From contig NZ_CP048114.1 in the NCBI RefSeq assembly GCF_010093025.1, positions 930,001 to 994,000 on the forward strand: a stretch of 64,000 bases of DNA. The letters are read 5' to 3'. A model generated the notes under the pieces. That model saw nothing but the letters and a program-made list of their open reading frames with translations, was not told the origin of the DNA and did no database searches. Position 1 is the stretch's first letter, and each line of letters begins with the position of its first letter. This document shows, piece after piece, positions 16,399 to 23,608 of this stretch. Both the position numbers and the translations under genes were made by a program. This DNA is from Edaphobacter sp. 12200R-103 (GTDB taxonomy: Bacteria; Acidobacteriota; Terriglobia; Terriglobales; Acidobacteriaceae).

Positions 16399-16814
16399 TT
16401 CCCAAGTCAAAGCATAGGACGCGTTGGAGATAGCCGAAGGATAGATAAACAGTGTAACCGGAGCATGATGCTTGAGAATCAACGGAACATTTCGGTGTTA
16501 ACCGAGCGATGGCCATCGTCCACGGTGATTGCTACAGTTGGCGCTGCAGGGAATTGATCTCCATGCCTGCCCAGCCTTTCGATGACCGAGCGTAAAGGCA
16601 ACACCTGATAATGATGATCGTCGAGCCACGCAAGCTGCGATTCAAATGGAGATGTCTTAATTGTAGTCGGCCTGGAGACTGCAGAATCGAAGCAATGATA
16701 AGCGAGAACTGGAATCGCCTCAGACTGTGCAGACCATCTGCCATTGAGCAACATGAGGAGGTGCACATTCATCCAGAACCATATCACCCCGAACCTTCCA
16801 AGACCGAACATTTC
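16399..16814 (-). pseudogene. Polysaccharide deacetylase remnant (NodB-like), frameshifted and truncated
   Basis: The start ATG at 16814 has AGGTGAAGAA before it, then a membrane/signal segment (FGVIWFWMNVHLLMLLNG) and the deacetylase blocks IPVLAYHCFD and TVAITVDDGHRSVNTEMF, with the metal-binding Asp-Asp. A single-base loss near 16484 breaks the frame; the next frame continues LILKHHAPVTLFIYPSAISN and YALTWE. After TWE the normal catalytic barrel is replaced by the DUF4015 tail. The gene therefore suffered one frameshift and one large deletion or fusion. It would have trimmed acetyl groups from a cell-surface polysaccharide. A well-preserved CRP-like dyad still sits 58 bp upstream of the old start. 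Confidence 0.72.
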
Positions 16815-16871
16815 TTCACCTTTCTGTTCACAACTGGTCGAAACGAATTTTCCATCTGCAAAAAACCGTTC

Positions 16872-16885
16872 AGTGATCAAAATCA
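16872..16885. promoter_or_regulatory. GTGA-N6-TCAC dyad upstream of the dead deacetylase gene
   Basis: GTGA-TCAAAA-TCAC, 58 bp upstream of the deacetylase start on the minus strand and 131 bp from the USP start on the plus strand. Confidence 0.55.
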
Positions 16886-16942
16886 CACCAAAACACATGT
16901 CTAGTTTCAGCAAGTTGAGTCAATTCACACTGAGATGAACAA

Positions 16943-16956
16943 GTGACTTCAATCAC
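16943..16956. promoter_or_regulatory. GTGA-N6-TCAC dyad upstream of the USP gene pair
   Basis: GTGA-CTTCAA-TCAC, 60 bp upstream of the USP start at 17017. CATAAG (16977-16982) lies 20 bp after it as a possible -10. Confidence 0.6.
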
Positions 16957-17016
16957 AGACGAGGACGTGAGGTGAGCATAAGGTCAGTTTTAGCTAATGA
17001 GTTGAGGTGAAGCTAA

Positions 17017-17988
17017 ATGAGTTCCGATAAAACAGAATCCAGTAGTCGAATGGCATATCCATCAGCGGCTGTGCTCTATACAGAAGGGGTTCTTTTTAGA
17101 CACATAGTCGTCGGAACTGATTTTTCAATTCATGCTGCGCGAGCTGTAGATATTGCCATTTCCCTCGCTCAGGTATTTGAAGCGAATCTGACCCTGGTGC
17201 ACGCAGTTTCTCCTACCGTGTTTGACATCGATGGGAGGCAGGCATTTCGTGAAGTCATAGCTGCCGGCCGGGATGCGGACGAAGAAGAGTTACAACAGCT
17301 TGTGGGACGAACACCAGGGCTGAAGGAACTGAGGCCGAGGACGGTTGTTGAATACGGAGAGCCGACCAAAGTAATTCAGCGAGTCGCCCGAGAAGGAAAT
17401 GCAGACTTGATTATTCTGGGTTCACACGGCGCAAGTGGCTTGGAGCGGCTAGCGCTAGGATCAGTCGCAGAAGCCATATTGCGTAGCACCATGTCTCCGG
17501 TCATGATCATAGGTCCGGAGTGCGAGATTGAACAACGCCTCTTCCGAGCAATTCTCTTTGCCACCGATCTCAAAACTACGGGAGCCTCCGCAGCTCAATA
17601 TGCCGCCAGTTTGGCCGAGCAGTTCCACGGGGAACTAACCATCCTTCATGTCCAGAATAGAAATTTTCTATCAAGTAGATTTTCGTACGAGCATTTTCGA
17701 GACCGTTTCCGACGCAGACTGACAGCTCTACTGCCGGCTGGCATTGATCAGTTCTGCAAAATCAATATACGTTGCGAGCTTGGTAATCCCTCAACAGCGA
17801 TCATAGCCGCGGCCCTCGAGGGGTCCGCCAGTCTTGTGATCTTAGGCGCTCGGGACAGGAAGCTCTCCGATCATGCGCCATGGTCGACCTTCTCGCACAT
17901 TGTCCGTGATGTCAAATGTCCCGTACTTGGGATCAAAGATTCCGCCGTCCTAGACATAACCGGATGCCATCGGAGATGGATTCCGTAA
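17017..17988 (+). CDS. Tandem universal stress protein
   Basis: 323 aa, two USP domains after a 28-residue leader without signal features. N-domain: HIVVGTDFSIHAARAV with the ATP-binding signature GSHGASGLERLALGSVAEAI. C-domain: AILFATDLKTTGASAA; its signature region is replaced by GARDRKLSDHAPWSTFSHI. It is the closest relative in the window of the USP at 3414 (same DHAPWST motif and similar FxHFRDRFRRRL/FEDRLRKQL stretch), so the two probably arose by duplication. The start has GAGGTGAAG 7 bp upstream. It is followed 33 bp later by another USP gene on the same strand. Confidence 0.9.
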   Translation: MSSDKTESSSRMAYPSAAVLYTEGVLFRHIVVGTDFSIHAARAVDIAISLAQVFEANLTLVHAVSPTVFDIDGRQAFREVIAAGRDADEEELQQLVGRTPGLKELRPRTVVEYGEPTKVIQRVAREGNADLIILGSHGASGLERLALGSVAEAILRSTMSPVMIIGPECEIEQRLFRAILFATDLKTTGASAAQYAASLAEQFHGELTILHVQNRNFLSSRFSYEHFRDRFRRRLTALLPAGIDQFCKINIRCELGNPSTAIIAAALEGSASLVILGARDRKLSDHAPWSTFSHIVRDVKCPVLGIKDSAVLDITGCHRRWIP

Positions 17989-18021
17989 CTTCTAGTTCGA
18001 ATTCGAAATTGAGGTGACACA

Positions 18022-18945
18022 ATGCGCTACGCAACCCTTCCTGCAGAAACTCATTCATCGGCCGCACCATCCCCATCAACCGATCCTCAAATAGAAGTGC
18101 GCCGGATTGTCGTTGGGTTCGCCCTGGGAGGAAACATGCGGCCGCTTCTGAAAACCGCAAAGGCAATTGCAAAAGAGTTCGGAGCGGAAATCTTCGTGAT
18201 TCATTCTATCGCGCCCACTCCGGCCACACTTGGAATGGTGGGAGAAACGCTGGAGGCGAGAACGAAGGCACTCGAAGCCACCAAAAGAAAGATTGAAAGA
18301 ATACTTCAAAGAGAAGGTGTCACTACACCCTTCCACGTTTCGGTCGAACTTGATAGTCCCGCCACGGTGCTTCAGAAGGCTGTAAAGGAACATCAAGCTG
18401 ACCTTGTAATTGTTGGCTCTCGAGGAAGGCACGGCTTCGAGCAGCTGATAGAGGGGTCTGTTTCGCAAGCCATCGCAGATCGAGTCAACTGTCCTGTTCT
18501 TATTCTCGGACCTTCCTTCTCACCTGATCAGAATCTCTTTCAGACGATTCTGTTAGCTACTGATCTCGATAAGACAGGGTATGGAGCAGCGAAATATGCA
18601 GGTGCTCTTGCGGCCGGTCGAGATTGCAGGTTGATTCTCATGCATGTAGCTCGACAGAAACCGCGATCTGAAAATCGAAACCGTGAATGGGTCGAAGAAA
18701 ATACTACGGAGAAGCTGTATCGCCTGCTTGAGAAACAAGTCCGTTGCGAATGCGATCATGAGGCGCTTATTGCCTATGGGGATTCAGCACAAGAGATCCT
18801 CGCGGCCGCAGACAACAAGCGCGCAGATCTTATCGTGCTCGGAGTTGGTAGTGAAAGAAAACCGATGAGTGATCACGCATCGTGGAGGACCCTCACAACC
18901 ATTGTCAGGCACGCTCGGTGTCCGGTGCTCGTTGTCGGTTCATAA
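18022..18945 (+). CDS. Tandem universal stress protein
   Basis: 307 aa. N-domain: RIVVGFALGGNMRPLL, in which the usual D-x-S after the first strand is changed to ALG, with the signature GSRGRHGFEQLIEGSVSQAI. C-domain: TILLATDLDKTGYGAA with the altered region GVGSERKPMSDHASWRTLTT. It belongs to the DHA(P/S)W subfamily. The changed first loop may alter nucleotide binding in the N-domain. The start has GAGGTGA 7 bp before ATG. It very probably shares the transcript of the USP at 17017 (33-bp gap, no terminator). Confidence 0.88.
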   Translation: MRYATLPAETHSSAAPSPSTDPQIEVRRIVVGFALGGNMRPLLKTAKAIAKEFGAEIFVIHSIAPTPATLGMVGETLEARTKALEATKRKIERILQREGVTTPFHVSVELDSPATVLQKAVKEHQADLVIVGSRGRHGFEQLIEGSVSQAIADRVNCPVLILGPSFSPDQNLFQTILLATDLDKTGYGAAKYAGALAAGRDCRLILMHVARQKPRSENRNREWVEENTTEKLYRLLEKQVRCECDHEALIAYGDSAQEILAAADNKRADLIVLGVGSERKPMSDHASWRTLTTIVRHARCPVLVVGS

Positions 18946-19016
18946 AATCGCGCCCAAGCCAGTTGTTTGTTTGATGAAAGCACTGGTCGTGGAAAAATAG
19001 TGTTCAATTTATCCAT

Positions 19017-20264
19017 CTAACCAATAACGACGAGGCTCCCGATAAGCGCCACCAGTACTGCGGCAAGTCCCAGCGCTGTATATTTGCGAAATGAGGTGTT
19101 GCCCCATATCAGCGCTATCCCCATTTTCACCGCAGTATTACCAATAATCCCTACAACAAGAATCTTTGCTGCTTCATCGGTTCGTATGTTTTGACGAATC
19201 ATAGGCAAAAGCGATGCAACAAGTGCATCGATATCGACTGATCCAAGCGTCAGTGCTGAGCCAAATGTTCCCATGGCACCGAAATGAGAACGCGCAAACG
19301 AGATGAGGTATTGGGAGGCTATGAAGATCAAGGAAAGATACGTCGCTGCAGCGAGGCGGAGCGGATTCTTTTCTTCAAGGGAGCCGGATACCTTTGCGGG
19401 ACGACGCGCGCTATATAAACTTGACAATCCTCCAATCAGAACAGGCACAGTAACATACGCTAAAACCCGACCGGCAAGGGGCGGGCGGAGCAGCACACAC
19501 AAAACACATACTCGTAACATCGAAATGGCGGTGGCAGCCATTACTCCTCCGAACAGAGGAGTGGGAGATTCAACATAATTTCGACTGTCGCGTGAAAACG
19601 CCAAAGTCACCTGAGTCGAGGAAACTAGTCCACCAATTAATCCTGTGAGTACCCAGCCAGCCTCGTTCCCCAAGGCCCTCCTGGCCAGATAGCCTGCAAA
19701 ATTTAGCCCAGAAAACACTAAAACGAGAATCCAGGTAGAGCGAAAGTTCAGAATTCCGCCCACGCCAAAGTTGCGAGAAGGCAATAGGGGAAGAACGATA
19801 AGCGCCATTGCCGCAAACTGTGCGGCAGCTTCCAGTTCGACGACGCCGATACGATCCACAAAAGCGTGAAGCCAGGACTTTTTAATAAGGAGCAAGACTG
19901 TCCATGCGTAGAGCGCAGAAGCAATGCTCAAGTGGCCAAGACCAGCACTTAGACCACTCGTCAAGACAGCAATTGCCGCGACTTCCGTGGTTGCATCACG
20001 TGAGATATTCTCGGCACTCCAGCGGACGACCAGTACCATGGCCGTGGCACCGGCGAGAAGAACGATCGCAGGTATTATGAACTTATCTGTGATGAGGAAG
20101 CCGCATGCTCCAGCTATTGTTCCGAGGAGTGTAAACGTTCGAAGACCTCCAATAGCTCCGGGCGCGTCATCTTTGTGCGCTTTCTGCCTGTCAATACCCA
20201 CCGCAGCGCCGCCAAGGGCCGCGATACCGATTCCCAAAAGGCTGTCATTGATTTGCAGTACCAT
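19017..20264 (-). CDS. MgtC/DUF4010 family integral membrane protein
   Basis: 415 aa with about 12 predicted membrane helices. The N-terminal part (GIGIAALGGAAVGIDRQ, then GGLRTFTLLGTIAG) is the MgtC/SapB-like segment; the remainder is DUF4010-like (GLIGGLVSSTQVTLAFSRDS, GIIGNTAVKMGIAL). The function of this family is not established; a transport or ion-homeostasis role is usually assumed. The frame opens at 20285, but the ATG at 20264 has AGGGGAG 9 bp upstream and is preferred. The gene is divergent from the USP at 20428. The single CRP-like dyad between them is 92 bp from this start. Confidence 0.82.
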   Translation of the reverse strand: MVLQINDSLLGIGIAALGGAAVGIDRQKAHKDDAPGAIGGLRTFTLLGTIAGACGFLITDKFIIPAIVLLAGATAMVLVVRWSAENISRDATTEVAAIAVLTSGLSAGLGHLSIASALYAWTVLLLIKKSWLHAFVDRIGVVELEAAAQFAAMALIVLPLLPSRNFGVGGILNFRSTWILVLVFSGLNFAGYLARRALGNEAGWVLTGLIGGLVSSTQVTLAFSRDSRNYVESPTPLFGGVMAATAISMLRVCVLCVLLRPPLAGRVLAYVTVPVLIGGLSSLYSARRPAKVSGSLEEKNPLRLAAATYLSLIFIASQYLISFARSHFGAMGTFGSALTLGSVDIDALVASLLPMIRQNIRTDEAAKILVVGIIGNTAVKMGIALIWGNTSFRKYTALGLAAVLVALIGSLVVIG

Positions 20265-20356
20265 GCAGCCGTCTCCCCTAACCATTGCCTACTCTACGCA
20301 ATAACGCGCACAGGTTTGTAGGTACCTATTCTAGGTTCACTCTATATCCGTCTACT

Positions 20357-20370
20357 GTGACGAATGTCAC
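20357..20370. promoter_or_regulatory. GTGA-N6-TCAC dyad of the USP/DUF4010 divergent region
   Basis: GTGA-CGAATG-TCAC. A perfect -10 hexamer starts 23 bp downstream, so the dyad is centred near -42, the classic position for a class II CRP/FNR activator. Confidence 0.65.
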
Positions 20371-20393
20371 CGAAAAAGAACTCATCTCAAATC

Positions 20394-20399
20394 TATAAT
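20394..20399 (+). promoter_or_regulatory. -10 hexamer TATAAT of the USP gene
   Basis: A consensus TATAAT 23 bp after the dyad, with no good -35, as expected for an activator-dependent promoter. It overlaps the ATG at 20398, so that ATG cannot be the start codon. The downstream ATG at 20428 is therefore chosen. Confidence 0.6.
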
Positions 20400-20427
20400 G
20401 GGTGGTGGTTGTGAACGGCGACCCAAT

Positions 20428-21285
20428 ATGACCAATCTTGAACAGATCGTAGTTGCGACCGATTTCTCACCGGCTTCTGCCTCAGCGCTGCACGTTGCGG
20501 GCCGGATCGCGCGCCTATTCAATATAAAAGTTACGGTCGTGCACGTCTTCCAATATCCCGTCCATCATCGGTACCCGATACGCGTGGGATGGATGGTCGA
20601 GATGATTCGTAAGGAAGTTCGAGAGAAACTCAATCAAGCCCGATGTGTGCTGGAGGAGATGAACGTGCAGCCAGAAGGCCTCATGATTGGGGATGGATTT
20701 GCCTCTGCCGAAATTCTCAACCTCCTGCAAAAATATGAGAATCCACTTCTTGTGATGGGTACTCATGCGGTAGCGGGCATCGATCGCTTCCTGCTCGGCT
20801 CTACTGCGGAGGAGATATTGCGGCAAGCGAAGTGTCCTGTTATCACGGTAGGACCACACGTTCCACGAGAAGAGAAAGCGGATCCCGCCTTCCATCGAAT
20901 CTTGTATCCCACGGATGGCAGTATTGCTTCCATGACCGCAATATCCCTGATACAACTGCTTCGCCGAGCTTCACCTGCCTCCCTTCGAGTGCTTCATGTC
21001 CTAGATCCTGCAATCGAGAGTGCTGTAGGTGATGATGTCTTCGAAGTAGTTCGGAGTTCTCTCAAGCATCACGAGATCGCGAGCGAGGATACATGCGACG
21101 AATATGTCACCTTGCACGGCAAAGATGTCGGCCAGGCGGTAGTCAATGAAGCTGAACGTTTTTCTGCAGATCTATTAATTCTCGGCGTTCGACGTGCTTC
21201 AGCATGGGCCTCCCACCTCGTGCCAAAGGTAACGTATCAAATTATTGCGGCATCGCCGTGCCCGGTCATGACGGTCTCATCGTGA
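20428..21285 (+). CDS. Tandem universal stress protein
   Basis: 285 aa. N-domain: QIVVATDFSPASASAL with the ATP-binding signature GTHAVAGIDRFLLGSTAEEI. C-domain: RILYPTDGSIASMTAI, whose signature region is GVRRASAWASHLVPKVTYQ. The (F/A)WxxHL type pairs it with the USP at 2416. The frame is open from 20398, but the promoter's TATAAT covers that codon, and the conserved N-terminus begins only a few residues after the ATG at 20428. No strong ribosome site is seen before 20428. It is followed at 24 bp by a membrane-protein gene in the same direction. Confidence 0.86.
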   Translation: MTNLEQIVVATDFSPASASALHVAGRIARLFNIKVTVVHVFQYPVHHRYPIRVGWMVEMIRKEVREKLNQARCVLEEMNVQPEGLMIGDGFASAEILNLLQKYENPLLVMGTHAVAGIDRFLLGSTAEEILRQAKCPVITVGPHVPREEKADPAFHRILYPTDGSIASMTAISLIQLLRRASPASLRVLHVLDPAIESAVGDDVFEVVRSSLKHHEIASEDTCDEYVTLHGKDVGQAVVNEAERFSADLLILGVRRASAWASHLVPKVTYQIIAASPCPVMTVSS

Positions 21286-21309
21286 TAAGAGGATGGACAC
21301 AGAGGCCTT

Positions 21310-21903
21310 ATGCGATATGAACTTAGATTGCACAGACTACTCTTGAAAATGCTCGCTGTGCTGTTATTGGTTGTTATCGTCATTTTTATCTACCTAACTC
21401 CACATTTTGTAGATCCACATGCTGAGGCTGCCGAGTCTCTCATAGTGGTGCTTGTTGTGGCAACAATTCTAGTTTATACGGGAGCTGCTGAAGGCGTCGT
21501 TGCTACCCAATTCGGACTCAAGCACAAGAGGGAGATGGCAAGCTATCTCTTGTTGGGAGTACTATCGCTTGTCTCGGGCATCTACCTTGCGATATCTGAC
21601 AGGGTGTCCTTACAGACTGTCGCTATCGTTGTGTCTCCACATGCATTTCTGTTCGGAGTGGCACAATTGCGGTTGACAAGTCATGTGCGGCATCATCGCG
21701 AGTCAAGAAAAGCATTGTTCGCATGCGGTTTAGTGGAACTAGGATCCGGCCTTGCGCTTCTTGCAGGGTGGCGACTGTCGGTCGGCCAGGTTGCTGTCCT
21801 ACTCGGGTACGTCGCAAGCCTCACAACTTTACAGCTCCTAAGCATTCTCTTTTACCCTGACATATTGAAAAAAACATCTCACTCAAGAACGTCGATCTTA
21901 TAA
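21310..21903 (+). CDS. Unrecognised six-helix membrane protein
   Basis: 197 aa with about six hydrophobic helices (about 13-31, 43-66, 77-95, 101-119, 137-155, 160-180) and a short charged N-terminus (MRYELRLHR). I do not recognise a family. A histidine/arginine cluster (HVRHHRESRK, about 122-131) marks one loop. AGAGG precedes the ATG at 4 bp. The 24-bp distance to the USP gene and the lack of a terminator suggest one operon, so it may be the membrane partner of that USP and belong to the same regulon. Confidence 0.7.
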   Translation: MRYELRLHRLLLKMLAVLLLVVIVIFIYLTPHFVDPHAEAAESLIVVLVVATILVYTGAAEGVVATQFGLKHKREMASYLLLGVLSLVSGIYLAISDRVSLQTVAIVVSPHAFLFGVAQLRLTSHVRHHRESRKALFACGLVELGSGLALLAGWRLSVGQVAVLLGYVASLTTLQLLSILFYPDILKKTSHSRTSIL

Positions 21904-22018
21904 TTAGCTGATGGCCGCTCTGCCCATCTGTGTCTGGGCGCACATATACGAAAATGGCTAACCGTTATAGCAATAGAGATCAATCAATAGCATCCTAAAA
22001 GTAGGAGCTCGCCCGTCG

Positions 22019-22096
22019 ATGACGGGTGTCAAATTTGCCAAAAAGCAACTCGTCGAGGTTGAAGCTCAAAGGGAAGAATGGCAATTGTTGAAATAA
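22019..22096 (+). CDS. Possible 25-residue peptide or gene remnant
   Basis: ATG at 22019 with AGGAG about 11 bp upstream, reading MTGVKFAKKQLVEVEAQREE and ending WQLLK before TAA. It is strongly charged and helical in character. It may be a small protein, or the 3' end of a lost gene. Confidence 0.2.
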   Translation: MTGVKFAKKQLVEVEAQREEWQLLK

Positions 22097-22122
22097 CGTA
22101 TGCATGCCAAGATAAAAAAGGG

Positions 22123-22932
22123 CTAGTCAGCCGGAGAGCGACGTCCCCAATCGAAGCGTCGGCCGAGGATGCCCTTTACAATAAGATGATCGGTACTTGC
22201 GGTGCTTCCAACTCCGACACCAATGTTTATCTCCCACTTCGGTGAAGTGTTGAGATCGGTGACAATGAAGATTTGCTGTTGTTGATTGTGTAAGGAGTCA
22301 AAGGCTCCGAGACGCCCGTAGTCAGCATAATATTCGACGCCACCGCTTATCACGCGCGAGAAGTCATAGCTTACCTTTGCCCCAGGAGAAAAACCGAGTC
22401 CTTGCTTCACATCAGGACCGTGAAAAGTCCGCTCCAGTGCCGGATTCACCGCGAAATACCAACGGCCTGCAGTCTTATCAATGATGGGCCGTATTTCCCA
22501 TGTCCAAGTATCTGGTGAGTAGACGGGACGCTGGTAGCCGATCTCCGTAGAGAGACTGAGGCCCACTGGAAGATGCCAACTATCGGGTGCGCGTACTCGC
22601 GGTCTAATATGATCGCCAACCCACTGAACTCCATGACCATCCTGCACGCTGGTAAAGATGTAGAAACCAATCTCCGACCAATTCGTAATGCCTTCGGTAA
22701 GCTCAACCGTTTCATGCTGCTGATGATTAGTCGGAATGACACCATCGACGTAATACCTCTGACCTTCCGGCGTAAAGTTGGAGTGCAATTCAGTCATCAA
22801 TGTCTTTGGTGGAACGGTGTCTGCCCCATAAACCTGGATCTCATAGTTGCCTTGTGCCGCGGCAGATCGTACGCACAAAATAGCTACAACCGCAAAAAAT
22901 GCTTTGGCGGCGCCCTTGATTGAATTACGCAT
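22123..22932 (-). CDS. Exported protein of unknown function, probably envelope beta-barrel
   Basis: 269 aa from the ATG at 22932, chosen because it gives a clean signal peptide (MRNSIKGAAKAFFAVVAILC, then VRSAAAQG). The longer open frame to 23010 would overlap the next gene and hide the signal. The mature part is rich in Tyr/Trp and alternating strands (WEIRPIIDKTAGRWYFAVNP, VSYDFSRVISGGVEYYADYG) and ends LGRRFDWGRRSPAD, as in outer-membrane barrels. I recognise no named family. It lies 58 bp downstream of the YceI gene and is probably co-transcribed with it. Confidence 0.6.
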   Translation of the reverse strand: MRNSIKGAAKAFFAVVAILCVRSAAAQGNYEIQVYGADTVPPKTLMTELHSNFTPEGQRYYVDGVIPTNHQQHETVELTEGITNWSEIGFYIFTSVQDGHGVQWVGDHIRPRVRAPDSWHLPVGLSLSTEIGYQRPVYSPDTWTWEIRPIIDKTAGRWYFAVNPALERTFHGPDVKQGLGFSPGAKVSYDFSRVISGGVEYYADYGRLGAFDSLHNQQQQIFIVTDLNTSPKWEINIGVGVGSTASTDHLIVKGILGRRFDWGRRSPAD

Positions 22933-22990
22933 AATTAAATACCGTCGGAAACTCTGGGCCCATATGATCTTGCTGGTAACCGTGAGAACG

Positions 22991-23554
22991 TTAGTTAGAA
23001 ATTTGGCCAACGAGATTTAGGTTAATTGCCACGCTATCGTTGACTTTCCAGAACATAAAACTCGGATTTTTGAGACCCCACTGGACATACGGAACGATGA
23101 AATGCGCTTTAACAGTTGCCTTGGATCCGTCGAGGTGGATCTGCATTGGAACCGTCAGGTCGTGGGGATTGCCGAGCAGAGTAAGCCCTCCGCTGACTTG
23201 AATGGTTGAGTCGCCGGAGGGGGCGATGATTCCGGTATAGGTCCTGGGCGTAAAGGATACGGTCGGGTACTGATCTATTTTGAGAATGTCCTTGTTCATC
23301 TTCTTATCGCGGCTGTTGTTGCCTGTCTTTCCGCTGCCTGCCAGTACGACCATCGAACCCGACATCCTAAGATCGTTGCGGTCGAACTCAATCGACCCCG
23401 ATTGGATGTGAAAGGTACCGCTGACAAGTTCGTGAGTTGTTTTGAGCGTAATCTTGACCTCACTGGCGTCGGGATTGACGATGAAAGTCTGATCCTGAGC
23501 GAGTGCAGCTGGTGCGAGGATGACAGCGAGGACTAACGATGAGAAGACTTTCAT
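22991..23554 (-). CDS. YceI-family periplasmic protein
   Basis: 187 aa. A signal peptide (MKVFSSLVLAVILAPAALAQ) is followed by a YceI lipocalin-like domain: FIVNPDASEVKITLKTTHEL, FHIQSGSIEFDR, then KMNKDILKIDQYPTVSFTPR. Family members bind isoprenoid or amphiphilic ligands in the periplasm. The ATG at 23554 has GGGAGAGATG close upstream and is preferred to the start at 23575. The neighbourhood, with a flavoprotein reductase and a type III PKS set, would fit lipid or quinone handling, but this is inference. Confidence 0.85.
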   Translation of the reverse strand: MKVFSSLVLAVILAPAALAQDQTFIVNPDASEVKITLKTTHELVSGTFHIQSGSIEFDRNDLRMSGSMVVLAGSGKTGNNSRDKKMNKDILKIDQYPTVSFTPRTYTGIIAPSGDSTIQVSGGLTLLGNPHDLTVPMQIHLDGSKATVKAHFIVPYVQWGLKNPSFMFWKVNDSVAINLNLVGQISN

Positions 23555-23608
23555 GGCATCTCTCCCGAGGTGCATTAACTGCTGAGAATTTTCAACGTTG
23601 GATCGGTT

